Shown here: in pieces, positions 33,654-45,682 of the stretch
Position numbering within the stretch: position 1 is the first letter of the stretch
How the letters are laid out: each line of letters opens with the position of its first letter
NCBI GenBank assembly: GCA_010093705.1
Contig: MU006092.1
Coordinates: forward strand, 874,623 to 938,622
Origin: Patellaria atrata CBS 101060
Taxonomy: Eukaryota > Ascomycota > Dothideomycetes > Patellariales > Patellariaceae
Direction: 5' to 3'
DNA: 64,000 nucleotides
Program-made: the position numbers and the translations under genes
Notes under the pieces: generated by a model
Seen by the model: only the letters and a program-made list of their open reading frames with translations
Told to the model about the DNA's origin: nothing
The model's database searches: none

Positions 33654-35529
33654 CTTGGATACTGCAAGAGATATGAGTAAAGGTTATGGAGATCGGTTTA
33701 GAGAAGGAGAGTTGTTAATGGGGAGAGTTAAGAGGTGGTTGTGAGTTGTTGATGTTGAGGCACGACAAGAAGTGAGGTGGAGGTTAAAGAAGACGAGGAC
33801 GAAAGTGAGCTAGGGAGGAGGATCACAGACGTTTTGGAGGTGCGGCTGTGTTTGTTTAAGGCCTACGAAAACTGGTGGTGGTCCCGGCTTTCTATGAGGC
33901 GTCGGCAGGCTGGAAAGTACCTCTTACCTTGACTGGAGTGAATACTGTGAAGTTGGGATACTAGAGTGTCAAGTCTCTGTGAGAATATAAAATTGACAGA
34001 CTCTATGTAGATTTGATGAAGTGTGCGTGCTGTGGTGAGGCCGATGCTAGAGCAGATGTTTACCACAGTACTGCAGTGAACTGCACAGTTCACAGGTAGG
34101 TAGGCAGCAGGCAGGGTAGGCACGGCAGGCAGAGAGGCAGCTTTTCGGTGGGTGGAGACAGTGAACTCTCTTGCCTTTCCTAGGTCTTTCCTTTCCTGGG
34201 CGTGGAGGTCTTGGAAGTTCTTGCCTATCTTTCAACTTTCCTGGATACACACCGAAACTACCTTAGTCATACAATCACTTTTATGAAGCTGTAGTTCTAT
34301 CTCAATTCCATCTGGACATATGAAGAACTTCGGATTGTCTTTAACGATTACTTTATTAGCGAACTCACTCTTACCTAAGCGGTCAGGGAAATTGTTCTTC
34401 TCTATAAAACTATACCGACAACAAATTCACAAGACTTACTCGTGCTTATTTTGTACCACGTACGGCTACTTGTAGAGACCCAAGTCTCGATGGCGAAAAT
34501 GATTGCCAACAATTCACTTTATGTACTTGCATGGACCAATCAAATCCTCCAAAATAACTGGAATAATAACTTGTATTTGTGCTTAAATCTCCAACTGTCG
34601 ACGGTACCGAGCTTATCTGTCTCCCTTTTGCCGTGCTGATGATCGGGATCTGTTCTTTCAACCTTACCGTACCTCTCCAGTTCTCTGTCTAGATCTAGAT
34701 ACCACTATCGTACGTAGGAGAACTCGTAGCCTCATATCAGAGCTGCATGAACATGACGGAAAACCTGACACTCAATCTGAGACGAATCTGAGCTGTGTTA
34801 ACAAGGCTGAGACAGTTTTTGTACTGTAATCGTGTTTGAGCTCTTGCCCACGTCAACAACGAATTCTCTACCTCCCATCATCCACATGCTAGAACAAACA
34901 GATAGTACAATACAATGTCTTATCGAAAATCGCACGCTGTGTCTAACCCTGTTCTGAGATTGGTCAATATCCGGCGTATAGGGGAGGTCCAGTTGCGGAG
35001 AGATATATTACCCGGCCAGAATATTCATTGAGTAGACGGTTCGTGCATAGGAATAGAGAAGATAATGTCTTATTTTCGATTGAAGCTTTACTCAACTTAT
35101 TTTTAATACTCCAAGATTGTGTATATCTACATCTGCTACACCCAAGGCCGGTTTCTTGCTAGAAGTCATATCCAAATGGTATCCGCCCACCCTACTATGT
35201 ATGCAATTATGTCAAAGAGGAACGCCGTAACCATCCAGCTTGGTAGCTAGCGACACCAATGCTACCCAGCCTTATCGAGGCTGAAGGGAAGGGTATATAA
35301 GTCCTTCCAAAAGCATCCATGAAAGAGGTACTCCATCCAGATGCCGCTAACCTTATGAACCCCAAATACCCGCGCGCTGCAGCCCAGAAACAGAAACCAA
35401 TTTGGTGTGCATGAAAGGGTATGGAAGTAAGTCGAAAATAGAAACAAAGAAAGGTGTAAACGGAGGGTGTATTTCCATTGCCAGAACCAAGTGCTGATAT
35501 AGAGAAGCCTTGGCAGACTTTATAGAGAA
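33654..35529. other. Intergenic upstream of RHO1, no gene recognised
   Basis: The first few hundred bases are the RHO1 promoter and leader, AG-rich on the plus strand. Imperfect AGGCAGGTAGG-type repeats lie at about 34091-34140. No gene is supported in the rest. Confidence 0.5.
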
Positions 35530-38052
35530 CTACATCAACAGTTCTGAAATCTGCATAGAACGTTGCGGAGTCGAGTGTTCGACAACTGGATCAAATGGAA
35601 AGAGTTTATCGAAGACAGCTAAGGCTGCCTCATTTCCAGGTTGATAGAGGACCTTCCGTAACTCAGACACGCTAGGGAGAAGGAAGAGATTCTCAGTCCA
35701 GTCTGCTTCTCTATGATCCCAGTTGCTACGGATAGTGGCGTAGTGATTGATCAGATCAACGCGACTATGAGGCGTATTGCCAAAATGCTTCCCTGACTTA
35801 TCGATGCTGGCACAAGCGCTGCAGCAAAGTCCGTCAAATAGTTCGTGATCCTGAATGCTGATTAGCTCTCTAGGGAGTTTTTCACACTCGGCAAATTCAG
35901 GACTGGCGGTACGATCGTTCGGATGATATTTACGAAATCTATCGAGAGAATAGTCGAATGCGATCCTCGTTTTGTACTCCGAATTGATCTGGACTTCGCG
36001 AAGTAAGTTCGAGGCGACCTTGATATGGCCAATGAAATCCATAGGAGGGGCTTGTCCTTCAAGGTTGGTTGCTACTGATCGGCCCTCGAATGCGGAAAGG
36101 TCAGAGAAAACGTCGACAGAAGGCGGCTCGTACGATAAATAAGGGGAGTCATCGTTAGGATCCCAGTGCCCAGTGGCTATGTGATGCTCAGCAAGTATAG
36201 GTAGTTTGCGAGTCCATGGTACTGCGATCCAGGCAAAGTAGTAACAATCCATTCTCGTCCCACCTTTGCGAAACATCTGAAAGTCGCCTACTTCAGCAGC
36301 GTGTTTTTCTCTAATGTGTAAGAACAAGTCCTTGAAATGGAACCGCTTCTGGACGTCATTTCTGGTACATCCAGGGCACTTGAAGGTCTTGACAACTTTC
36401 GTGCGGCTGCTTTTTCGCTTGCAAAGGGTAGGTAAAATCTTATATTCGAATATCATGCAAGCATCATGCATTGTGGGAGCATACTTTCCGTCTGGATGAA
36501 TAGACCTTGGGAGAGGGGAAGGAGGCCGTTGACTGTCGGGAAGAGCAGCATACATTGACCAGACCATGTTCAACGTGCGAATAGCAAAATCCTGATCGAT
36601 AATAATCTTCAATTCTTTTCCTTCCTCGATTTCCAGTTGCTTGATAGCTTCTGAAGCCAACTCAAGTAAGAGCCGTTGTTCCGGACTTGCAATGGGGGAG
36701 TTCCTCTCGGCTTGAAGATTGGAATACAGCTCCCACTTGTTGAATTCCATCGACGATTTTTCCGATTCCACAACCTCCTCAGCTGCCGCCCTACTCTTTT
36801 CCAATTTGTCTTTCAGAATCTTCCATGATCTTTCTGTAGGAACCTTGAGGATCTTGATGGCTTTCTGGTATGCCGGAATAAGCTTCAATGCCTCTTTCGA
36901 AAGGGGTGGGTTCATAGCCGATGCCTTCGCTTGATAGTACTCTTGTCTTTGAGTCTTTAGGTCTTTATTTTTTGACTTTTTGACAGCATCTTGCGATTTC
37001 TCCCATTTCTCGATTGCCTTGATCTCGATAAGTCTACCTTGAACATGAGATGTCTTTTCCGCTAACCACTTGGCAACTGCAGCAATCATCTCCTCGTCAG
37101 TAGAATATTCCTTCCTTACAGCTTCCCTCATATTCATATACTCCTCGTTGATCTTTTGAACATCAGTCTGTCGAAAGACCGTAAACCGCATGTGATTGTT
37201 CCGTGGTATCTGCGCAATTTCGCTTCCCGCACACTCATAGCTTCCCCAAGAATCGACGGTCGCGCTCATAATGCATGAACCAAGGCGAGGATCGCTGAAC
37301 AGTTGAGTTCCGGGGAAGGACTACATAGAGTTAGGTCAACGGCTAGAACAGAATAAAAACTCCCATGGCAGTCATACTTTTGCTATTTGTTTCTTGAAGC
37401 ATGGTTCACACCAACGTCTCAAGAATGCCCAATATGCCTTCCGAATTGTTTGATTTTTACAACTGTGGCAACCTTGTCCACTTAAGAGGTCGAGATACTG
37501 AAACTCCTTCATGCCCGTCGGAGGGGGAGGAATACCCTCTCCAAATTTGTGATTCCGGCAATGCTCCCATGTCTTGCTATATGTATCGAGCATGGAGCAG
37601 AAACTTTTGCTCACAAGTCTCATCTGTGGTAACAGCTTGGGCTCGCAAAATGAAAAGATGACAATCCACACATCATCCGGGATGTGCTGAATCACCTTTC
37701 TACCCTTTCGTAATTTTGGTGCCTTTATTCTTTCTTTCTTGCGCTTCGGTTGTAAGGATTCATCATCACTGGCGTCGGAAATTCGTTTACGAGTGATGGT
37801 CAGCGGGCAAGGCTGAGCGCGGGGAGGAAGTTGGGAGTCTACCCTGAAGGCTAAGGTGCCATATATGGGTTTCTGTGGCATTATGGTGATCAACGGAGCG
37901 AAACGAGTGTAGTAGGAGTCTGAGAGTTGTCCATATGCTGGATATATGGCTAGAGCCTCAGCTGAAGTATGCCATGGACGGTTAAATTGAGGGTTGAGGA
38001 GGTTGAGAAGGGAAGAGATTGGGGGGAGTGTTTGTCTCGACTGATCAGCCAT
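35530..38052 (-). CDS. Large F-box protein with Cys-rich motifs
   Basis: Exons 37378-38052 and 35530-37320 give 821 aa; the 57-bp intron starts GTATGA and ends TGTAG. After a Lys/Arg-rich segment (QPKRKKERIKAPKLRKGRK) an F-box runs from about residue 120 (VIQHIPDDVWIVIFSFCEPK, LLPQMRLVSKSFCSMLD). Immediately after are two CxxC pairs (C195/C198, C215/C218; GCHSCKN and WCEPC) that could bind zinc, a layout seen in many fungal F-box proteins. The long second exon has a coiled-coil-like charged region and a C2H2-like motif (CPGCTRNDVQKRF then HFKDLFLHIREKH). F-box proteins are substrate adaptors of SCF ubiquitin ligases; the substrate here is unknown. The segment across the splice (KQIAKSFPGTQLF) is smooth, so both frames are one gene. 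Confidence 0.85.
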
Positions 38053-39430
38053 CTCCTGTTGGTTATCTGTACGAAGATAAATATATCTAAACTTTTTCGT
38101 TTGAGCCGTGGTTCTCAATGTGAACGGATCACGGGCTTGGCAGGTGGATCCGGTGTTGCGCCCGGCGCAGTGCTGTTTGTTGAGTGAAGTTTCATCTACA
38201 AAAAAAGTGATTATCAAGATAAGAATAGGTAGACCGCATAGTTCGGAGGGTTGTTAGGATGGTGGAAGTGACCAGGCGTGGGAGAAGGTAGGTGGTGTAC
38301 AATACGGCTACATGGCCGTCCCCTCCGACAAAAGGACATGCATCAGTGGCACCAAAAGGCCAAGGTTCTCTTAGATGATTACGGCTCTGACTGTGAGTTG
38401 ACAAATCGGCATGGAATAGGCGGGAGGAGTGGTGATTCATATAAATATTGGAGTAACCTGAATACTGATAAGATAAATATAAATATATATACATATATAT
38501 GGTGAAGTTGTGATGGAGTGAACGAATGTCAGGATGTTGTCTATCGATAAATGCAATCCATTCAAAAAGGGGACAAATGCTCCCCATCTCAGATCCACTG
38601 TCTGCTTCATGGACTTATTATTCTCCCTTTGATCATATACAATTCGGTATCCTATAATAGTCTATTTACACCTATGATCGCTATTGACACAAAACTGAAA
38701 AATTGGATATCTAACTACATGGTATCCGTACTCTTCATTCTTTGTCCATTGCAGTGACGGGAATTCAACTCGTTCGAAATCTTTCATTACCATAAATTAC
38801 CATAGATTACCATCGTAGCATTCTAGAAATTCTCGCCTCTTATTGGTCTATCGGGGAGGATTCAAAGGAAACTTGTAAAGAAACATTTTGATAACCTTAG
38901 GTCCAAAAATGGTACACTTCCGTTACAGAAGCTCCCGTCAAATTACAACCTAATCCGATGCATCGAGTTGAATAGGAGGTCAAATCAAATTCTACCTTTG
39001 CCAGGGACGAAACCGCATTAGAACCAGATGTGGACAACTCGCCGCTAGCACCTTGTCGCATTACTGCTTCATATGGTGGGTACGCTATTCGTTTTGTTCC
39101 CTGGTGCTCCTGGTGTACTGAGCTAATGCTCTCAAAAAGGGGTTGACTCTAGTGAGTAACAAGAGACTGCAAGCTGTACATACCAACGTCTACACCGCAA
39201 AATCCTCTTCGTGTCTTCGATGTGCAAATCATCACCTCCTGCATCTTCCAAACATCGGTTTCGTAAATATAGACTTCCGATAAGAGGTTTGCGGAATTGA
39301 ACGCTCTCTCACGGAAGCTCGAATTGCGGGTAGAAGCAGTGCTCAGTTCACTTTCAAGTCGTTAACGCAGCGGATCTTGTAGAGCTGCAGATTGTATCCG
39401 CCAACTTAATCATGATGTCTCTCCCACTCA
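38053..39430. other. Intergenic, no gene recognised
   Basis: Holds an AT-rich patch (about 38471-38500, ATATATACATATAT) and three close copies of TTACCATA near 38787-38812. No gene. Confidence 0.5.
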
Positions 39431-40160
39431 TTATGTGGAGGTTGTGATTGCGAAAGACAAAGGACTGATGCTCGTATCTGTGGTATTTTTGGTGACGCTG
39501 AGAACGTCTTCTAACTCTTTGGCCATCCAGACTGGTATACTGCATAGAAACCCAAATGTCTTCTCATAAAGCTCCCGTCTCGAATCACTTGTATGCTCGA
39601 TCAGGTCAATGCCTCGTTGAAGCAACTTGTGCAGCATCCTCGTGTAGAGTAAAGGATCGCTGAGCAGAATAAGGTCCTCTTTGATGGCCATCTAAGGGTA
39701 TTTCCTTTGAATGAATTGTTGGTATTGGTCTTTGAAATTTTTTCTACCGACTTGATAACCATCTTCTCCTCAGATTGGGCGATTGCTACGATGAATTTCT
39801 ATAGTCGTTTTATACCACAGCACTGAGAATGAGGGGGTTTTCGGGATCATCCTTCTCCAACACTGGGCTCAATAGTGCTCGTCATCCAACATTGTAGTTT
39901 CGAATTCAGTCATTACGTAGGCGATAATCTTGGATAGGAATTCTCAATGGGAAATTTTCGTAAAAATGAGAGTCCAGAGCAGCCAGGGTCTCTGGCCTAA
40001 GCGCATAGAGTAGAGCCGCCACAAGGGTCAAGAAGGACCAGACCGTCAACTGAATCCAGTGGGGGATGGAGAGATATTCTAAGTATTAGCTACTTGTGCT
40101 TAAGATAGGAGAAATCACTTTTTACAAAGGGGATACTCATGTACCGATGGGTTTACGCAT
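39431..40160 (-). pseudogene. Probable decayed membrane-protein gene
   Basis: On the minus strand a start at 40160 with a 16-bp exon, a GTACAT...CTTAG intron and exon 40078-39906 reads MRKPIEYLSIPHWIQLTVWS then FLTLVAALLYALRPETLAAL, one clear hydrophobic segment, up to a stop at 39906. Downstream in shifting frames come stretches that look coding: VLEKDDPENPLILSAVV, FIVAIAQSEEKMVIKSVEKI and a longer open frame 39431-39691 with MAIKEDLILLSDPLLYTRML and RRELYEKTFGFLCSIPVWMA. These pieces lie in order and on one strand, but I could not join them with good splice sites. The most likely reading is a broken host gene; a multi-intron intact gene is the alternative. No family is recognised. Confidence 0.45.
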
Positions 40161-40681
40161 TTTGATACAGTATATCACTGACAGTCTCTGAGATAGGACT
40201 AAGTTAGTCTTCAAGGAAACCCGATAAGGGGTGCTCCCCCATTTGGTACCGAGCATCATATTACTCGACAGCACTATACCATACTCTGTATAGTCATAGC
40301 TGCTGCATTCCTCATCCAGAATCCAGCTAGCAATAATGTTCTTGATTTATACAGTACGGAAGTGTTCCATCAAAAGTGGTGCATGAAGTCGTGGAGAACT
40401 GTCAAGATACATACCTTAGCGTGAACTACATTAGGTTAGTGTCGTCTTCTCCGATCGGCAAAGCGTCGGTAAGCTTTCCCCACATTCTTCTAGCCCACCT
40501 CGTGCTCGTTAACCCAACCTTGGCCACATTACCCTATCTACCATTACTTCTACCTCGGTTTCAAACTATGATGAGACTGCCGTGACTGCTCATCTCACCA
40601 TTAACTACACACGTAGTAGTACGCACTCATAGTTTGTATACTACTGGTAAACATGTCATCGCGAGGTTGCATGGCGCCGCA

Positions 40682-40888
40682 TTACTCGCAGCAAGCACGC
40701 GGGATCACACGCCACCGATGAAGTTTTTCAGGAGCGTATGCGAGATTCGTGGTGAATTTCTTCGTTATTTCCGCAAGTTGGGATAAGTCTCCTTCTGTTT
40801 TGATCGCTTGATCAGCAAAATGGGAGTGAGGAGTGAGCATAGCGAGTTCGGATGCGAAGGCCAATTCCGTCGCCAGTTGCCACGATCA
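40682..40888 (-). pseudogene. Isolated coding-like fragment
   Basis: A minus-strand frame reads WQLATELAFASELAMLTPHS and DLSQLAEITKKFTTNLAYAP then ends HRWRVIPRACCE. Composition is protein-like but there is no ATG in frame and a stop lies just upstream. It may be the end of a lost gene or a missed terminal exon. No family is recognised. It sits on the same strand 520 bp upstream of the decayed gene. Confidence 0.3.
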
Positions 40889-41058
40889 ACGTGCCCATGA
40901 GCTGCAGAGGTACATAAACTGTCCTTTATCCCTGGTGCATGCCCTCTCCCCGGTAATTCTGTTGTCATAGATGGTAGGTAGGGTAGCAGTCTTTTTCGCA
41001 AAAGTGGAATTTTGGCAGCGACTGTAACCTCCCTTCAACTCCCATCTAATATACTACA

Positions 41059-42738
41059 ATGGGCTTCTTTGCCAAAGAGAGTATGTTATCTGTCCAAATC
41101 ATCTACCCTTGCTACGAATGTTAGCTGAACCCGATCATAGAAATTCGTCACGACGAGGAAGTGCAGGACCCGACACAGGAAACAGCTCCGTCCTATACTT
41201 ACGCGCAGAACGACGGACACATCGAATATGATGATGATTTACACGTCCCATGCCCCCCTCACACCACGGAGCGAAAATTGGTGACAAAGATTGATCTTCA
41301 CGTGCTTCCGTTCCTGTGTATACTTTACCTCCTTGCATTTTTGGACCGGTAAGACCAATCCTTGCCTGACATCCGATAGATGTATACTGACCCTTCAAAG
41401 AGTCAACATCTCAAATGCCAATATCTTCGGTTTGTCGAAAGAGTTGGATTTGGAGCGCGATAGTCGGTACAACAATGCCCTTGTCATCTTCTTCGTACCC
41501 TATATTCTGTTTGAGATTCCGTCCAATTTGATCCTCAAAAAACTGAGGCCTCATGTCTGGCGTAAGTCCACTCCTAACAGCTCCTAGAAATATCTCTAAA
41601 CGTATTAGTATCACTTTGCATGTTTGGATTTGGTCTCGTGACTATGTTACAAGGCTTTGTTCAAAACTACGAAGGACTCCTGACGACCCGCTTCTTCCTG
41701 GGCGTATTCGAAACTGGGATGTTTCCCGGTTGCTTCTATTTGATCGGCATGTGGTACAGACGCCATGAGGCTCAGAGACGGTATACCTTCTTCTTCAGCT
41801 CAACAACCTTGGCTGGCGCCTTTGGAGGTCTTCTCGCCAGTGCCATCGGAAAGATGGACGGAATGAAGGGGTATCGTGGATGGAGATGGATCTTTATTCT
41901 CGAAGGCGTCTTGACAGTCCTCGTCTCTATCGCTTTCTTCTTCTTGATTCCCGACTTCCCAGAGGACGTGAAATGGCTGACGACCGAAGAACGAGCATAC
42001 GTACAAGCAAGGCTACGTGTCGATCAAGGTAGATCCGCCTTGGAACGTCGCATCACATTTCAAGACGTCAGGAATGTTTTCAAGGATCCCAAAATCTTCG
42101 CCGGCGGCTTCATGTACTTTGGTCTTATCGTCCCGGCCTATGGATATGCCTACTTTTCCCCCGGCATCATTCAAAGCTACGGGTACTCGCGCATCCAGAC
42201 TCAACTGCACAGCGTCCCGCCCTGGGCCGCCGCGTTCGTTTTCGCCATGATCGTGGCGTATATCTCCGACAAGATTCGGCATCGCTTCGCCTTCACCATC
42301 ATATGCATCTCCATTTGTATCGTCGGCTTTGGGATTTTGATAGCCGTCCACGACAACACGAAACTCCAATATGGAGCACTGTTCCTCGTCGCGATAGGAG
42401 CATATAGCGCCATGCCCATAATCGTATGCTGGTTCAATATGAATCTTGGCGGTCATCATCGTAGGAGCGTAGGTAGCGCCTGGCAAGTTGCTTTCGGAAA
42501 CATTGGAGGTATTATCGCTGTTTACGCGTTCATGCAGAAGGATGCGCCGAAGTACATCACGGGATACAGTATCTGCATTGCGTTCGTGATACTCAGTGGC
42601 TTGAGTTGTCTTATATACTTTATCCTGGTTTCATATCAGAACAGGAAGAGGAATAAGATGGGGGCAGATTTGGGATTGACGGAGCATGAGAAGACGGAGA
42701 TGGGAGATAATAGTCCGGACTATCGCTACCTCTTGTAA
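41059..42738 (+). CDS. MFS transporter, anion:cation symporter family (Tna1/Dal5-like)
   Basis: Four exons, 41059-41080, 41141-41348, 41401-41561 and 41609-42738, give 506 aa. The cytoplasmic N-terminus (~60 aa) leads to LVTKIDLHVLPFLCILYLLA then FLDRVNISNANIFGLSKEL, the TM1 and loop signature of the ACS family. Also typical are ALVIFFVPYILFEIPSNLIL, GVFETGMFPGCFYLIGMWYR and WRWIFILEGVLTVLVSIAFF followed by FLIPDFPEDVKWLT. About 12 helices can be counted. Relatives import organic anions and vitamins (nicotinate, allantoate, pantothenate, biotin precursors). The substrate here is unknown. The 22-bp first exon is supported by the GTATGT donor and phase. Convergent with the monooxygenase gene, 227 bp apart, which may act on the imported compound. 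Confidence 0.9.
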
Positions 42739-42965
42739 AGGTTTCTGTTTTTTTTTTTTTAAGGCTATTAGGCTAGTTGGATCTGAGTAGCGTTTAGGTG
42801 AAGCTAAAGAATTTGACTGCTATTTAGTTCGAGTCGACTTTTATGTGTAAATTTTCGACAAAGCATCGAAAAGCTGTGTACAAGGATGTGGTACAGTGCA
42901 CTCCTACCCCCTCCCCACAACACGACCATTCAAGGTCACTATGATTCTTTCCCCGTCTTTAACCC

Positions 42966-44415
42966 CTACAAGTTCGACTTGAGTCCATGCTCCCCATACG
43001 TCAACGGCCACCTCCCCATCTTATACGTCTCCCACGCCTTCTCGACCTCCGCGTGGGCATCGTACCCGAACAAGAACCTCTGAAGAACGGGATCCCTCCA
43101 CCGATTCGGAAACCCCCTGAACGGCTCCTCCTCCACGAACTGCCTATCCCTCTCCCTTTGCCTCTCCCCGTCCTCCAAATGATACGTCTCCCCGTACGCC
43201 GCAGCCTCGTTCACGATAGCCGTCGTCCTCGGCTTCCGCAGCCCCTCGTAGATGACGAGTATGTCCCTCAGCTGGGCCTTCCGCTCCACCTTCTCCATGA
43301 GCGCACCGAGCACCGCGCCGTCCTCGATCGCCATGGCGGCGCCCTGCGCGAGATATGGCAGCGTCGCGTGACACGCGTCGCCGAGGAGCGCGAACTTCCC
43401 CCCCGCGTGGCTCCACTTGCGCAGCTCGATGCTGCTCTGGAGGCGCCACTTGCTCGTCTCGCGCACCATGCCCAGCAGCGTGCGGAACACGGGATCCCAG
43501 GTGGCGAAGAGATCCCACATCTCCTGCAGGTCGGCCTTCTGGGTGTTGACGAGCGCGGGCAGGGTGTCTGGACACGCGATGACGATGTTGAAGAGGTCGC
43601 CGGCGTGCATGAGGTAGCAGACTGCGTGGGCGCCGGGGCCGATCCAGTAGTTGATCGAGGGGTTGTCGATCAGATCGCTGAGTTCGGCGCGCTGGCGCAT
43701 GTCTGATGCTTTTACGACGGCGCGGTATGCGAGGTCGCCGGTGTCCCTTGGGGGGTCGGGATGTCCGAGCAGTTGCTCTCTGCAAACTGACCGCAGCCCG
43801 TCTGCGCCTATGATCACGTCGGCCGTGAAGTCCGGTTTCCCTTTGATCTTCACGGCCGGCCTGTCGAAATCGATCGATGTGACGGCGGAGCCGAGTTTGA
43901 TGACGGCGCCGGCTTGAATCGTGGCGTCGGCGAGGATCTTGTGTAGTTCGGCACGGTGGACGTGGAGGTATGGATTCCCGTACTCGGTCTCCGTGAACGG
44001 CCTGACGTTCTGCCGCGACAGCACCTTGCCGTCCGAATACCGCCTCAACACAAAGTCCCGTGGCCGCACGCTCACGGCCTCGACCTTCTCCAGGAGGCCG
44101 TACCGCCTCAGGATGCGGGATGAGTTGGGCGGGATCTGGATCCCGGCTCCTACCTGTGCTCGTACGTCTCATCAGTCCGTTTTGAGGCTGCACAAAGTGT
44201 GGAGAGATGACATCTCAGGATTACGAAAGGGGATTGACATGGGAGTGGAAAGTGAAGGCAAGGTAAAGTGAGAAACTCCCTGCACCTACCTCCCCAAGCA
44301 CCTCCGCTTGCTCCAAGACGGTGACTCTATGTCCTGCCCTTGAGATCCCAATTGCGGCGGCCAGACCCCCGAGTCCTGCGCCTATGATTGCGACGTGGTA
44401 CTGTGGCTTTTCCAT
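42966..44415 (-). CDS. FAD-dependent monooxygenase (salicylate hydroxylase-like)
   Basis: Exons 44290-44415 and 42966-44153 give 437 aa. Class A flavoprotein hydroxylase motifs are in place: the dinucleotide fold VAIIGAGLGGLAAAIGISRA (GxGxxG at residues 12-17), VGAGIQIPPNSSRILRRYGL across the splice, the DG motif IIGADGLRS (about 157-164), and LLGDACHATLPYLAQGAAMA then IEDG (about 298-320). These enzymes use NAD(P)H and O2 to hydroxylate aromatic or N-heterocyclic substrates such as salicylate, 6-hydroxynicotinate or kynurenine; sequence alone does not pick one. Codon third positions are strongly G/C, which leaves long open frames on the opposite strand and in another minus frame (43144-44193); those are shadows. 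An upstream in-frame ATG at 44428-44430 could add five residues. Pairs with the MFS gene. Confidence 0.92.
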
Positions 44416-45682
44416 AGTCCGACACTTCATCGTTACGATAAAGATATATGCACTCAAGACTTGACGCGTATACGCGAACAAGGTAGAAAACCTGGGGCCG
44501 ATGAAGCACAAAGATAGACTTTGCAGCTTGGGTATGCGCCCAGACGGTACAGAATCAGGAGAGAACGAATCGACTCAAGGAGAGAGAATGGAGAGAAATC
44601 TCCATGATGGATACACGCATTACTACGGTTATACCTATACTCGTACGATATGCTGCATAATTTATTAGGTTGAGCGTACATCGCTTTGCTGGAGAGGTTT
44701 GAGGGGACGTGGGGAAATTGTCTTGTCGGGTTCTGTGATCGGTACTTCGTCTGCTCATCCTCTCTTTCTAGGAATCTTAGGGAATTCTATGTAAAACAAA
44801 CCCGCGGAGCCGACATATGTCGTATCAGCTTTGTACGCTTTGTACATTTATCAATAGAGCATCCCGCATACTTTCATATCTAAAAACTGTAGTGCAACGT
44901 GGCTATCCCCAGGATAGTTCACATGTCTCAGGGGAAAAAGTAGCGTATCGCAATAGTACACTACCCCAATTGTAGGTAAATAGATATATGTTAGTTGATA
45001 TAGCACTATCTCATCTATACAAACGGAATTAGATAGACCCCGAAAATGCCCAGGGTACGCAAAGTAGCAGCGTCGCGCCCTGTCGTGAACCGCGCGGCAA
45101 CAGCCATGTCCTCTGAGACGAAAACATCTGCCCCTCTTGATGTAAGAAACTTGATTCTTCATCCTCGCACGGAACCTTCGAATCACTATCCCTAAAGTTG
45201 GTACAACGAAAAATATGAAATGTTTGGGTATCTTGAACCCATGACTGCGCTTTTCCCACTTATCGACAGAGGAGAACAGGGGGTATAGCCGCCGTACAGA
45301 GGAGAAGCACCAAGAAATCAACAAAAGAGATGTGTTCCTTTTTCGGCTGTCGAGCCCAAAGCTACTGTTCCGTAAGACCTTCAGATGACCCTAGTATGGT
45401 GTCCCTCTGTGTGAGGGACTTTGAGATCCACAATATGACCAAGGAACCCAGGCATTGCTGCCCTAATCTAAGAGTCCCTTTCTATATACACTCCCATCTT
45501 CTAGATAGCTCCGGAAAGACCAACAAATGAAATTCGTGAGCATAAAAGGAACGTCGTTGCGTCGTAAGCGCTAAATGTAACTGTGAATGTGGAAAATGAA
45601 ACCATTACCGCCATCCTCATTCATCATATCAGGGATACTATTACACAATGAGAGATAGGAGAGATTCGTCGGGATAATTAGG
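44416..45682. other. Intergenic, no gene recognised
   Basis: Short frames only. A 157-codon minus-strand frame (44851-45324) lacks an ATG at its start and has no protein-like features. Confidence 0.5.

Noticed and set aside
38471-38500. AT-rich patch as a replication origin
   Set aside because: Short AT patches are common and no origin consensus is defined for these fungi.
42987-43706. 239-codon plus-strand frame
   Set aside because: Antisense shadow of the monooxygenase gene.
43144-44193. 349-codon minus-strand Arg-rich frame
   Set aside because: Open only because the monooxygenase has G/C-ending codons; no domain and an implausible Arg/His composition.
44851-45324. 157-codon minus-strand frame
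   Set aside because: Starts at a TTG, Cys/Arg/Tyr-rich with no motif; probably chance.
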